DNA of 64,000 nt from Elephas maximus indicus (GCF_024166365.1 NC_064831.1:52329768-52393767); one strand, 5' to 3'. Numbered from the stretch's first letter, positions 1-12,022 are shown. The notes: generated from the sequence alone by a model not told the origin. Translations and numbers: made by a program.

Positions 1-939
1 CTTATATCAAAAAGGAAAGTGACAGGAAAAGAAATTAAAGAAGGGACAAAGACATCAGGGGAAGGAGTAAGTGAGAAGGGTGAGTAGAATAGCAAGAGGG
101 ACAGAGGGAAGGCGATATACATACATACATACTCTATCTCATGATCTCATTTTTGGTAACATAAGATCAAGAAATAACATGATAAAAAAGATACCTATAA
201 GAATAAGGTGTTTATAGAGTTCACAGTAATAGTGAAAAACAATAGGCACCCCACAACGCAGTATCACTCAGCCTTCCAAAATGATCACTATCACTATAAA
301 AGCCACGAAACATTATAAATAACATATAAAGTGAAAAGGCCAGATTGATTCATGTTGTATAGCCTACTGTGATGGCTGGTACATTAAACTGTACGTGTAT
401 GGATAAAGACTAGAAAGCAAAATGTAAACATAACAATAGTACCTGTACAATGACTGAGATATTACAAGTGATTTCTCCCTAAAATATTCAGAAAATAGTA
501 TAATTTTCTTAATATTATAGGGTCCTCGTAACTGAAAAAAAAAAAAACTAAGCACTTAAATAAATATCACTGTTTAAAACATCCATTAAAAATTATAATA
601 TTACACTTTCTGAAGACAAAAATTACCTATTTTACACACATATTTTTGAGCTAACGTTCAATCAAAATCAAAAGCAACAAAATGGAAAAAAAATAAATTT
701 TAAAAATATTGAAATCTGCACATTAACACATCAAAAAAAGTACATTAAAAACAAACAAACAAAAACTCATTTCATTTCATTCCCCCAAAATAAAACTGCC
801 TAATGCATGTAAACCTAACAGGAAGACTTAGTTGCAAAATAATTATTCTTAGAGAATAGAATAAATTTAACAAATGGCTGAAATTATTCTTTCCGGCAAT
901 AACATACAAAACATTTTATATACAAATGTGGTAACATAA

Positions 940-1037
940 ATGTGCATATATCTGTGTACATGTGTATACGTATATGTACATATCGGTATATATGTATATA
1001 CATATATGTACGTGTATGCATGTGTACATATATATAC
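940..1037. repeat. Alternating purine-pyrimidine simple repeat
   Basis: Imperfect (TATG/TGTA/CATA)n tract with palindromic stretches just before the Tigger element. Confidence 0.8.
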
Positions 1038-1479
1038 AGTTGTCCCTCTATATCCATGGGGGGTTGGTTTTAGATACCAAAACCCACAGATGCTCAAGTC
1101 CCTTATATAAAATGGCATGGTATTGGCGTATAACCTATGCACATCCTCCCATATGCTTTAAGTCATCTCTAGATTATTTATAACGCCTAGTACGACGGAA
1201 ACGCTAGTGAACAGTGGTTCTACAGTACTGTACTGTTTAGGGAATAACGCTGAGGTGAGCAACGCTCCAACAGGGAGTGCTGGAGTGAGACAGGGTCTCT
1301 GAGATGGCGGGAGGCTACAGCAGGGGATGTCTGCACATCACTCTGCTCACGTGCATCCAAGCGTAGTGCAAGGCAAATTCAAGTTCTGCTTCCTGCAACT
1401 TTTTTTTCCCGAATTTTTCTGACTCACGGTTGGTTGAATCCACAGATGCAGAACCCGTGGATATAGACGGTCGACTGTA
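1037..1479 (+). mobile_element. Tigger-like (TcMar, MER2-like) DNA transposon
   Basis: About 440 bp flanked by TA, with terminal inverted repeats: the left end CAGTTGTCCCTCTATATCCA pairs with the right end GTGGATATAGACGGTCGACTG. The internal CAAGTCCCTTATATAAAATG is typical of Tigger/MER2 nonautonomous elements. An old insertion in VPS13C intron 4. Confidence 0.85.
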
Positions 1480-1619
1480 TATAAGTTTATATATATGTGG
1501 TTATACACATATATGATTACTTTATTTAAATTATGTTCTATTTTACAGAATATATTACACCTAGGAACATTTCGTTTCAATGTGATGTGGCTGCAAGGTT
1601 AGGTCCTGATATAACATAC

Positions 1620-1715
1620 TTGCTCCAGGGACAACAAGCAGATGTAATCCCTCTAGAGTTGCAACAACCGCTTCTCCATAAAGGTTCTTCCAAGGAATCT
1701 TCAAAGTTAATTTAT
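1620..1715 (-). CDS. VPS13C: VPS13C coding exon 4 (96 bp, last exon in window)
   Basis: Minus-strand exon of 96 bp, with acceptor TTTCTTTAG before 1715 and donor A|GTATGT after 1620. The first two bases complete the Asp codon from exon 3. It then reads KLTLKIPWKNLYG...LEGLHLLVVPGA plus one base of the next codon. IPWKNLY is a VPS13 chorein-domain hallmark. Residue 87 is His where I recall Tyr in human VPS13C and VPS13A; this is from memory and unverified. Exon 5 is not recognisable in bases 1-1619, so it should lie outside the window. Confidence 0.95.
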
Positions 1716-1938
1716 CTAAAGAAACATAATTTCAACCTTAAATTCTTATTTGGTTGCTCAAGAAGATATACAATTCCCACTTCCCACTCAGAGAAAAGGT
1801 ATAACAAAACCATCCATGTATTTAGTACATAGAGACTAGCCCACAAGGAAAACACTCCAACTCTGAAGTTCACAAATATCTTTTCCACATAATATCAATA
1901 CTAAAGGTGACTATTTATACCGTGCTTTATACTTTTCA

Positions 1939-2102
1939 GGAGCCCTGGTGGTGCAGTGGTTAAGAGCTCGTCTGCTAACCAAAAGGTCAGCAGTTTGAAT
2001 CCACCAGCTGCTCCCTGGAAACCCTAGGGAGCAGCTCTACTCTGTCCTGTAGGATCGTATGGGTCAGAATCAACTCGACAGCAACAGGTTTAGATTTTTT
2101 TG
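1939..2102 (+). mobile_element. AfroSINE, full length
   Basis: tRNA-like head (GTGGTGCAGTGGTTAAGAGC, then GGTCAGCAGTTTGAATCCAC), body CTACTCTGTCCT and tail TCAACTCGACAGCAACAGG. Flanking repeats are near CTTATACTTTTCA. Confidence 0.95.
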
Positions 2103-4074
2103 GCTTATACTTTTCAAGCTTTTTGATAGGGATTATTTAACTTAATATTCCAAAACTGTAAAATGAATGATGCAGCTATCATTTCAATTTTGAAAACAAG
2201 GAAACTCAGTTCCAAAGAGGTCAAATAATTGCCTAAAGGTCATCAGTGAGAATGCTGGAACCTGAACTCAGTGCTCTTCGTTATCCAACTTACTGCACTT
2301 CCCGTTCTAGCCACACAACAACTAAGGCTCAATTGGAAAACTAGTATCTTTTTTACAATCTTTAAACTGCAAAGATCAATTGTGAAAATATCTGTACAAA
2401 ATTCCAGGAATTGAAGTAGCAACACAGAGAAGAGCACCAAAGGACCAGAATTTGGACAGCATGCTGGATTTCTACAACTGAAAGAGGCCAGCTATCAAGG
2501 CAAGGTATATTGTTTTACGATTAGAATTACAATCTACAGGCAGTCCAGACCAGTTACTTTCCACATACCTACTTATAAGTCACCTGGAATACAGAACACA
2601 TTCTCTCTCTTAGAAACAAGGGTGTTAATGTCAGCTGCTTTTTCAGTCATAATATAATGAACTATGGTCTCAAAATTACTAACCCAATTTGCGGTTTTAT
2701 AGGAAAAGCTTAAGCAGGGCAAAAAGAGCACACACTCACTAAATTTTGCAATGGGCAAAATGTGTCTTTGATGTCTTCCCATACTTTCCTCCTTACCCTT
2801 TCCCCATTCTCTAGTAACCCCTCTTTCCAGGTCTCCAGGTGGCCTATGTCTCAAGCTGCCCTCAAAAGTACTAGAGCAATTCCACCTAAACCTTCCCTAC
2901 CCCCAAAGTCTTCCATGTACCAAAATACAGTACTTCTCCTCTTCACCATTAAAATAATGATAGTACCTTAAAAGCAGCTGATCAAGACTTTTCAGAGAAA
3001 AGAACCTAATTCAACTAATCACTGGCATTTTTAAAAGGCGTATGCTCAAAGTTGAAAGAATTATTAAATGGTATAACAAGCTGAAGAGAAAATAAAATAA
3101 TGCAACATAAAGGATATTCTGCGGCACCTGAAAGGCTGGCTATGTAGGCAGGCCAGTTCTTACTTAGGAATCTATTCCCAGGGTTAAAGTCACAAATTAT
3201 TTCTCCATCTAAATTTTTCTTTTTCTTCAACTTCTAAACCAGTTCAGTTTCTTAGTGACTAACATGTCGAGGACCCTAGACGTAGCATCAGTTGTTTATA
3301 CTTCTGGGTCATTTCTGAGTCTGATATTAGAGAACCACTTATATTCATAATGGATAGTTTTATGCTTATAATTATCTCATAAGCTCTTAATAAAATTGAT
3401 TTCATTACCTTCTTGGTAAGCATTAAGAGTAAAAAAGCTGGAAGAACCCCTTCAACTGGCATATCAAAAAAGGACTGTCTCTTCCCCAAACCTTTTTTCT
3501 TTGCATTTATCCTAACCCACCAGGCCCCTATCATTCAAAAAGGTCCTGGAATTCAGTTATATTACTGTATCCCCTTTTTTTTTTTTTAATAAAAAAAAAA
3601 ATTTAGGTAAAAGTATAACCCAGGGACACCTACAAAACATGTCTAGCTCCTAAAGAACCAAATAATTCTTGAGCTTATTTAGCCGCACTGACTCTACAGG
3701 TCATGTACAATATTTTAACCTAAAGAGAAATTAAATATAAATGCTCCATGAAACCAAAAAATAGGAGACAAATTTAAAGAAAATATGCTTTGCATCCTTA
3801 TATGTAAAAGGTCTCAACTCAATGAAGACCCCTGAAGGAACCCATTAAATCATTTTAACACTTCAAAAGCAAAAAAGAACAAATTCTGAACCATTAGAAA
3901 ACCTCCTCCCAAAATATAAATCTGGCTTTAAGAATATAATGAATAATGCAAAGTTTCTGTAATGAACTACAACCCATCCAATACTCTGGAAATGTGATTT
4001 CAATATTACATCCTCATTTTAGATCTCTGTAACTTCCCTGGAGACAAAGATATCATATTCATCCTTGCCTGTCC

Positions 4075-4715
4075 CCTGCATAGTCTCTGTGCAGTAAGGA
4101 ATTAATCTCACCCAAAGATTGTCCGGCTTCTTGGGAGGTGATCTCTAAGCCTTTGGAATATTTTGCCTAACACATGTCTTTGTTTATCTGAGGGCCTTAG
4201 ACCATACCAGATAGTCCATACCAACAATGTGGTGGTGTCTGGACTACACAGTATCAGTTTGACCTCCAAAGAGGCTGGAAACTGAGGTCAGCCACATGGG
4301 TGGTAAACCATGCCAATGTGACTGAGCCCCAATAAAAACTCTGGCCACCAAGGCTCAGGTTGGCAATACTCTGTGTGTACTGTCATAAATCATTGCTGGG
4401 AGGAGCTAGCCCTATTCATGACTCCCCTGGGAGAGGACAACTGGAAGCTTCATGCTTGGGATTCTCCTGGATTCCATCCCAAGAGCCTCTTCTGTTGGCT
4501 AATTTTAATCTGTATCTTTTTACTGTAATAAGCTATGAGTATAAAAGCTTTCAGTGAGTTCTGTGAGTCTTTCTAGTGAATCACAGAACCTCAGTGGTCT
4601 TAGGAACTGCCAAACTTGCAACCAGTATCAGAAGTGAGGGTAGTGTTAGGGAACCCCAAACTTGCAGTTGGTGTCAGGAGTGAGGTTGTTCTTGGGAACT
4701 ACCAAACTCTCTGTA
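4075..4715 (+). mobile_element. ERVL-like solo LTR
   Basis: The block resembles mammalian ERVL LTRs: CCCCAATAAAAACTCTGG, ACTCCCCTGGGAGAGGACAA and TTTCAGTGAGTTCTGTGAG, with a polyadenylation-like AATAAA. No internal retroviral sequence is adjacent. Edges are approximate. Confidence 0.6.
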
Positions 4716-5801
4716 GTGCATGTGCATAAGTATTTCAAAGGTAAAGGAACGAATGAATGGCTACAACTTCTACACTCCAGGATTTCAACTGAATATGTAG
4801 GGCCACAACAGTATTTCTACAGCCCTGCTAAATATCATTAACACAAACAGCACAAGGCTCTACATAAAAGACCAAATAAACTTAAGAGGTAGCACATGCC
4901 CTAGAGATGCTTTCAATCTAAGGTAGTGTCTCGTTTCAAGAGAAAAAAAAAATGCAAAAGTTACAAAAGGAATATATATACGTGAAATAAAATACACCAA
5001 AACAGAAGTATTTAACTAATTGCTAAGAGATGCTAGACTAGTGACAGGCATTTAGTGTTACACACGAAGGGCTTCTGGAATACAAAATGATGAGTGAAGA
5101 AGGGAAGTGATGTGGTGCAGTAGCAGAGCGGTCGGATGAGTGCCGGCATTAGTGAAAATTCTAACCTAAGAGTGAAGTGCCCAAGGTTGGTATTTATATT
5201 CCAAAAAGTAACATGGACTAGTTGGGAGGGCTTTATAGATTGAACTTCCTATTGAAAAAGTTCTTCAACAAAGATGTAAGGTAGCCATGGGGGGTGTTAG
5301 TGTAAGAACTTCGCTGTGAAGAAACAGACTTTCTACTTACCAAAGTGTACCCTCCATACCACATTGCTGCATAATATATCAAGTGAGAACGGCTGAGCAA
5401 AACAGAAGGGAAACAAGCTACACTTAAAGTTTATTTACCAGAGTTTCCAAATTATACTACTTTCACATTTAAAGAAAAAGCACACAAAACGTGGAAATCA
5501 ATTTTGAAAACGAAGATCTGTTTTGCATGATAGAACCAAAGCCTAAAGAGTAAAATTATAGTTTGAATTCCTTTCTGTGCAAAAGGGCTATTTTCTACCC
5601 TTTTGCCAAAACATTTAAAGTACATATGTATTATATATAATACACACTGGGCTTAGAACTCTAAAAACTCTAAAAAACATAAGCCAAAAACCATTCACGC
5701 TTTTGTTCAAGCTAAAGAAGACTTCATAGATTAAATAACATGAGGGGAGGGTAGATACTAAAAAGGCTAACAGTAACTCAAATAAATAGCAAAGTACTTA
5801 C

Positions 5802-5844
5802 CAATTTGGCCAGCCTTGACTTTAAAAGGAACATCCAATTCACT
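5802..5844 (-). CDS. VPS13C: VPS13C coding exon 3 (43 bp)
   Basis: Minus-strand exon of 43 bp. The acceptor is a pyrimidine-rich TTCTTCCTTCTGAAG just before 5844, and the donor ATTG|GTAAGT follows 5802. It encodes SELDVPFKVKAGQI plus the first base of an Asp codon. The chorein-domain motif LDVPFKVKAG is shared across VPS13 paralogs. The phase (0 in, 1 out) matches exons 2 and 4. Confidence 0.95.
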
Positions 5845-5947
5845 CTTCAGAAGGAAGAAAAATTTTAAAGGACATGTTGAATGATTAATTTCCACAAAAC
5901 ACCACATTTGTATTATCGTTTAAATATATAATCACCTCTAAGTAAAC

Positions 5948-5983
5948 TATGAATCGGAGTCGACTCGACGGCAATGGGTTTTA
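5948..5983 (+). mobile_element. AfroSINE tail fragment
   Basis: Only the 3' tail (GTCGACTCGACGGCAATGGG) remains, about 35 bp. Confidence 0.75.
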
Positions 5984-6413
5984 ATGGGAAGTAAAAGCCT
6001 AAGACAAATTTTCTGTATTTGAGTAATTCATAAAGGACATGCATTATGGCTCACAAAATGAGAAGTTTTTGCTAACTGAAACTTTAACTTGGCAGAAAGA
6101 ATTCACAGAAGAATTATAAATAGAAATAATAGAAAAAGAGTTTACAGTCAAAGAAAGAAAGTGGGGAAACTGGTTACTTGCTTTAATAAACCAGAAGGGA
6201 AGCTCATGCAGTTTTAAAACAACAGATGGATACTGTCTACCTGAAATACCCAGACAGGGAAAGGAACAGTCCTTCTGCCTTACGATCTAAAAGCAGTAAC
6301 TGAAAAATTCTCTTCCAAGTTGAATAAATATTTAGTAAAAGAATAAATGAAACAATCTTAAAGGCAAACTCCCCACATATTATTTATCAAATTAGCATTT
6401 ACTTTAGAAAAAT

Positions 6414-6586
6414 TGGAAACCCTGGTGGTGTAGTAGTTAAGTGCTACGGCTGCTAACCGAGAGGTCAGCAGTTCAAATCCACCAGGCGCCCCTTGGAAAC
6501 TCTATGGGGCAGTTCTACTCTGTCCTATAGGGTCGCTATGAGTCAGAATCGACTTGATGGCAGTGGGTTTGGTTTTTTTGGTTTTA
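6414..6586 (+). mobile_element. AfroSINE, full length
   Basis: Complete head, body and T-rich tail. Confidence 0.95.
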
Positions 6587-7007
6587 GATAAATTACTGAC
6601 AAGTACCAACCAATGATAATAAACTTTCCCTTTTTATTCTAAACCACTTTTTACTCACAAAGTACTAAACAATAACCGACATTCATAATGATCACCCGGG
6701 TCTTCCAAATTATTCACAATTAAATGGTAAATGCAGCCTTTCTGTGTACCTTAACATGCACTAATTCTATGGAAATCTGGCTACCGAAATGTAGTACTTT
6801 GGAAAAATTAAAGTTACAATAATCAATTTACCCACTCATCTGATTCCTCAAGCATTTCAGGTGAACAAGAATTTAATAAAACACTACTAAGAGCTTTTTA
6901 CAAAAAGCCTTTCTTAGTTTAAAAAAAAAATCTTAGATGGTGATAAGCGGGCAGCTCTATCCTCCTAAGGGGGAAAAAGGATACATTCAAGGATCTTCAC
7001 AATAAAT

Positions 7008-7160
7008 GTAGCCTTGGTAGCGTAGTGGTTAAGTGTTAGGCTGCTAACCAAAAGGTCAGTAGTTCGAACCCACCAGCAGCTGCTTGAAAACCCTTTGGGG
7101 CAGTTCACCTCTATCTTATAGGGTCGCTATGGGTCAGAATTGACTCGATGGCAATGGGTC
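7008..7160 (+). mobile_element. AfroSINE
   Basis: Head GTAGCGTAGTGGTTAAGTG through tail GACTCGATGGCAATGGG; lacks the T-rich end. Confidence 0.93.
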
Positions 7161-7490
7161 ACAAACTAGGATATAAACAATAAACTCTACACTTCTACAA
7201 ACATGGTCCTCATGCTCATTTTGATCTTCCTCAAATAATTTTTCATGTAATCAATGTAAAGAACCCATATTAAACTAAAAAGTCACCATTCTAATTTAAT
7301 TGTGGAAAGGAGGCTATTCTGAATTGACAGAGAACATAAGTTACAAAATTATTATATTTAACTACAACCAAAATTCAAAGCAGGCTAACACAGAGTTCAA
7401 GCAAACTTTATTCCAATCTCTAGACATAGAATCATGAATTCTAAATTCGTCAGATGAAATTTAAGAAGTTGTAACAGCCTATATAAAGGA

Positions 7491-7659
7491 AAAAAAAAAA
7501 ACCAAACCCATTGCCATCAAGTTGACTCCAACTCACAGTGACCCTAAAGGACAGAGTAGAAGTGCCCCGTAGGGTTTCCAAGGAGTGCCTGGTGGGTCTG
7601 AACTGCCGACCTTTTGATTAGCAGACATATTTCTTAACCACTAACACCACCAGGGTTTC
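7491..7659 (-). mobile_element. AfroSINE, full length
   Basis: Reverse copy with an A-run at its left end, flanked by CCTATATAAAGGAA direct repeats. Confidence 0.95.
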
Positions 7660-7689
7660 CTATATAAAGGAAGGGAAAGAAAATTAAAA

Positions 7690-7880
7690 TGTTTTGAGTG
7701 CCAGCTGTGCCAGGCTCTACTCGTCATCCTACTCAAGCCATACAAGCACAGAATATTTTACGTTATCTCCACTTTAAAGATGATTAAACTGAGACTCAAA
7801 GTTAAAAAACTTGCCAAAAGGTACACAGCTGGTGAGAGGGCCAGCACTCAAGTCTAGGCCCACCACACTGCAGGGCCCAC
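7690..7880 (+). repeat. MIR-like repeat
   Basis: GTGCCAGCTGTGCCAGGC near the start and AAGTTAAAAAACTTGCC...ACACAGCTGGTGAG in the core, as in mammalian MIR SINEs. Confidence 0.7.
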
Positions 7881-8007
7881 GCCCTCTCCACCATGCCAAG
7901 CTGTTTTCACTGTAACAAAGAAATAAACAAAGGAGCATTTTGTTCCTTCTTGTGACAAAGTTCTACTTCTCGAATCTTTAATATCCAAAATTGGATACTC
8001 CTAGGGG

Positions 8008-8186
8008 AGGTGCTGGGGTGACACAGTGGTTAAAGCAAGTAACTCTTAACCGAAAGGTCAGCGGTTTGAAACCACCCACAGCTCTGCAATAGAAAGATGT
8101 GGCAGTCTGCTTCCATAGAGATTTACAACCTTGAAAACCCTGTGGTCAGAATCAACCTTACAGCAGTGGGTTTGGTTTGATTTGGA
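8008..8186 (+). mobile_element. AfroSINE, variant with TTACAACCTTG insert
   Basis: Diverged copy carrying the extra CCATAGAGATTTACAACCTT block before AACCCTGTGG. Confidence 0.85.
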
Positions 8187-8317
8187 TATTGAAGATTCTA
8201 GGGGTCCAACTTTGTGACAAGGAGCGACAAAATGTTCTTTTAATTTTTATTGTAGTTGTTATAATGAAAACAGCTTTAGCACCATCGAAGAGGCATGGGC
8301 CTTGCAGTATGGTAAAC

Positions 8318-8462
8318 CTGAATTTGAGCTAACCAGAAAGTTGGCAGTTCAAATCCACCAGCCACAACTTGGGAACCCTATGGGGCAGTTATACTCTGTC
8401 CTATAGGGTTATCATGAATCAGGATGACTCGGTTGCAATGGGTTTGGTTTGGTTTTTTTTTA
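8318..8462 (+). mobile_element. AfroSINE, diverged head
   Basis: Recognisable from GCAGTTCAAATCCACCAGCC to the T-rich tail; the 5' head is strongly altered. Confidence 0.85.
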
Positions 8463-9169
8463 AGACCAGTCATGGGAGCATTACAGAAACCATCTTGTAC
8501 AAATAGAACCAACATGCACAGTTAGGGTTATAAAACACAGTACTGGTTGGTCTGAAATCAGATACGAATGAATTAAAGAATAAATTCATTCTTAAGTGAC
8601 TTCATAAACTATAATTAAGCCCAACAAGCTAAAAATATACCCAATGGGGGCTGGGAGGTAGAAGTGTGTTTGTTTTTTGTTTTGTCTTTTAAGCTCAATA
8701 GTAAATGATACAAATTGTTTTCTGAAGCTAAAGAGTACCAAAAAAAATAAATAAAACTATGTATCTCTTAATGTTATAAAATTATAAAGCTTGGCTACCA
8801 ATGTATTTCAAAAAATGCAATTATTCATTAAATTGTTGAACTCAAGCCCTCATACTACTGAAAACACGTAAAGATATTCCTGAAGAAAAATATTTCAATA
8901 AAATAAATGTCTACTTCCTAGCTACACAGTTAAATCAGGACAGGGAAAACCACTCCATCTTCCAAAAGATACTATTTTGATCATTAGGAAAAAAAAAAAA
9001 AACACTATTTTGAAATCTTTAATCTCTTCTTTCCTACAGCACATCACGAAACAAGTGTTCCCTCTCTGGAGTGACTCAATCACGTTATCTGGTACCAGTA
9101 ACCAAGGGTTTCTACGAAGTTATCAAATTAGCTGAGCTAGCATAGTTTAAAAAAAAAAAACAAACTTAC

Positions 9170-9213
9170 CAGAGCATTTTCTTTTATCTGTAGATTATCT
9201 AAAGCCACATTAC
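9170..9213 (-). CDS. VPS13C: VPS13C coding exon 2 (44 bp)
   Basis: A 44-bp exon on the minus strand. A long pyrimidine tract ending in AAAG precedes base 9213, and the donor CTG|GTAAGT follows base 9170. With the G carried over from exon 1 it reads GNVALDNLQIKENAL, the conserved continuation of the VPS13 chorein N-terminus, and it ends in phase 0. No long open frame exists here, so recognition rests on homology, phase and splice sites. The intron to exon 1 is about 19.8 kb. Confidence 0.95.
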
Positions 9214-9387
9214 CTTTAAAAAAGAGAAAAAATAAAGTTAATATATCAATTCGTATAAGCTATCATAATTCAATTCTCAGTTACACAAAATTACAAGTGG
9301 GAGCTCCACCTAAGCTGACAAACGTGATGCCCATCCGTTTGTGTATATCTGAGGCAATCCAAACTAGTTTAACAAGATCTCAGGCCT

Positions 9388-9435
9388 AAAGGGTCTCTAT
9401 GGGTCAGAATCGACTCGATGGTTTGATTTTTTGGT
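9388..9435 (+). mobile_element. AfroSINE tail fragment
   Basis: GGTCTCTATGGGTCAGAATC followed by GACTCGATGG and a T-rich end. Confidence 0.75.
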
Positions 9436-9871
9436 AAGGCCTATAGGAACACTTTCAAACTTGCTAATGAATAAATCATTCTGGCTGTTTTCTGACTGGT
9501 TCTCAAGTGGTTAGGTAACTGTTACCAGAAATGCTCAGAAGTACTCTACATTAGATATGAAGTTTTTATGATAATTGTTAAGGCACTGGCCTAGTACCTG
9601 TAAAAATATAAATGTCCTTATAAAAAGTGGACTGTTTCTATAGCAGTTGGGCTTTGGTTCTGTGACGAACAGGTAGTATTTAAGATATGAAATACTGAAA
9701 ACTACCTATACAGTCCAAAGTTACACAAGTATATTTAGAAAGACTGACAGAGAGAACAAAATATTAAGAGATCATCCCTGAGTGGTAGGATTAAGGACAC
9801 TGTTTTGTTTTTAATTAGTGTTTTTTGGTATTTTCTAATTTTTTATAATTAGATATTAGTTTTACATTAAT

Positions 9872-10045
9872 GAAAACCCTGGTGGTATAGTGGTTAAGAG
9901 TTCGGCTGCTAACCCAAAGGTCAGCAGTTTGAATCCACCAGCCATTCCTTGGAAACCCTCCGGGGCAGTTCTACTCTGTCCTCTAGGGTCGCTATAAGCT
10001 GGAATCAACTGGACGGCAAGGATTTGTTTTTTGTTTTTTTTTTTA
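9872..10045 (+). mobile_element. AfroSINE, full length
   Basis: Complete copy ending in T-runs; 650 bp to the right of VPS13C exon 2, so in intron 1. Confidence 0.95.
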
Positions 10046-10198
10046 ACTATATTAAAATTATTCGACAAAATGTAATGAGAATAGGGAAACAAAGGTAAAT
10101 TCTAATATCAACATGACCTATTTTTTTATAACAAATATATACTTCCTCTCTGAAAAAAGTGAATGTTATCTAACAAACAGTAAATATAACAAGGAAGC

Positions 10199-12022
10199 AA
10201 GAATGATACATTCTATAAATTATTTGCACTAAAGGAGGAGCCAGCAGCACTGTAGCAATGGGAGGAACGGTAGCAGACTTCAGATTGCCGCCTGGGTAAA
10301 CATGCATTCATTCATTCAACCAGTAGATAAATGCCTAATACAGGTAAAGCACTGTGCTAATGAGTGCTCTTCCAAAAAACTACAGGCTTTTCTAACAGGA
10401 AAATAAAAATAAATTTAAATGAAAAATAATTTGTATTATTGTTGTTGTTAGTTGCCACAGCACAGTTTATAAATAAAACATTCTACATTCTACTTTAAGG
10501 AGTAGTATCTGGGGTCTTAGAAGCTTGTTACCAGCCACCTAAGATAGGCCCCCAGACACCGTTTTAACTCAGTAATGAAGTCACTCCTGGGGTTCACTCG
10601 TCCAAGGACTAGATGAGCTCATAAAACAACACGAGACTAAAGGAGCACACGAGCCCAGGGGCAAGGACTGGAAGGCAGGAGGGGTCAGGAAAGCTGGCAA
10701 TCGGGAACTCAGGGTCAAGAAAGGAGAGTGCTGACACGTTGGGCTGGCAACTGGTATCCCAAACCAGTATGTGTACTAACTATTTAAGGAGAAGCTAGTT
10801 CATTCTGTAAGCCTTCATCTAAAGTACAATAGCAAAAAAAAAAAAAGAAAGAAATTATACACCTGCAAAAAGTTGAATTGGCAAAATTGTGTGATAAATG
10901 TATTTACAACAATGAAAAAAAAAAAAAGAGTAGCTGCTGAGGCTGCTTACGTACAACCACACATAGGATTTGGTTCCTTGGTTTAGATGTTTAGGGTCAT
11001 GGTTTCATGGGACATCCCAGTTAAGTGGCCTAATATTATGTTTAGCGCTTCTGTCCCACCTCCTAGTTTGTTGCACAGTGCCAGGGGTCTTAAGAGCTTG
11101 TAAGTGGCCATCCAAGGACCAATAATTGGTATCTCTTTACTTGGAGGAACAGAGGAAGGAGGAGAATCAAGAATGGGAGGAAGACTTGGAATGTATGGCT
11201 AATTGCCTCCATGAACTGCCATCTTTGCCATGAAACTAGAAGAGCTGGATGGTGCCAGACTACCATTTCTCAACATTTTGATCAAGGATTCTACAGAGGA
11301 ATCCTAATAAAAGGTAGAAAGTACAGAACAGAATTTTAAATTCTCATGGATTCCAGGCTTTCTAGAGCCATGAAGGCTGAATGAAGCCCTGTAACTACTG
11401 TGCTGAGATAATCTTTACATCTTACACCAAAAACATCCCCTGAAGTCTTCTTAAAACCAAAACAAACAGTTGAGCTTAACTAGTAAAAAATGTCTGCATT
11501 GAGCATTATGCTCTTTTAAGAACTATCTATATGGGATCAAATTGACAACAGCAACTCAAAAGATTAGACAGGAACCTTGGGGGGCAGTAGGGAGTTTATG
11601 TTAATGGGGGAGCAACTGAGAAAAAGAGGGTGAGAAGGGTTGCATCACTTGAAGAATGTAGTAAATGTCACTGAAATGTACATGCAGAAATGGTTGAATT
11701 GGTGTATGTTTTATGTATATTCTCAAGAACAACAAAATAAGTAAAACAAAGGAAAAAAAAAAGAATGATACATTCTATAAATTATGTGCACTACAGCACG
11801 AGCCACTAGTGCTAATACAAAGAAAAGCGGAAGAATAGTAGCAGATTTCAGATTCCCACCTGGGTAAAAGTACATTCGTTCATTCAATCAGTAGATAAAT
11901 GCCTAATTTAGGTAAAGCACTGTGCTAATGAGTGCTCTTCCGGTAAACTACAGGCTTTTCTAACAGGAAAATAAAAATAAGTTTAAATGAAAAGTAATTT
12001 ATAATCTTGTTGTTAGTTACCA
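10199..12022. repeat. Direct repeats of about 260 bp flanking an L1-tail insertion
   Basis: Copy A at 10199-10458 and copy A' at 11761-12022 align over their whole length with roughly 10-15% differences, from AAGAATGATACATTCTATAA to GTTGTTAGTT(G/A)CCAC. The sequence between them (10459-11760) ends in an A-rich tail directly abutting A'. Both copies carry the first bases of the RTE 3' end, and only A' continues into the RTE. Confidence 0.9.
10459..11760 (+). mobile_element. Two L1 3' UTR segments in tandem
   Basis: The first segment (10459 to about 10850) resembles 19440-20090, with ATTCTACTTTAAGGAGTAGT at its left and CATCTAAAGTACAATA plus an A-run at its right. The second (about 10855-11760) resembles 52600-53550, with GAATAGCTGCTGAGGC-like and TGGTTCCTTGGTTTAGATG blocks and an A-rich end. 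No ORF2 is attached. Confidence 0.7.

Larger units (their letters stand above)
1..1619 (-). other. VPS13C: VPS13C intron 4 (5' part of the intron, incomplete)
   Basis: AT-rich intronic sequence. It holds an alternating purine-pyrimidine (TATG/TGTA)-rich tract at about 940-1037 and a Tigger-like DNA transposon at 1037-1479. I see nothing recognisable in 1-930. Confidence 0.85.
1716..5801 (-). other. VPS13C: VPS13C intron 3
   Basis: Intron of about 4.1 kb. It contains an AfroSINE (1939-2102), a MIR-like fragment near 2180-2290 and an ERVL-like LTR (about 4075-4715). The remainder (2300-4070, 4720-5800) is AT-rich with no recognised element. Confidence 0.9.
5845..9169 (-). other. VPS13C: VPS13C intron 2
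   Basis: Intron of about 3.3 kb with six AfroSINE copies or fragments between 5948 and 8462 and a MIR-like repeat at about 7690-7880. The first 100 bp after exon 3 and the stretch 8470-9165 look unremarkable apart from short A-runs. Confidence 0.9.

Noticed and set aside
1533..1832. Plus-strand 99-codon frame
   Set aside because: It is antisense to VPS13C exon 4 and its flanks. The minus strand has the conserved coding and splice sites.
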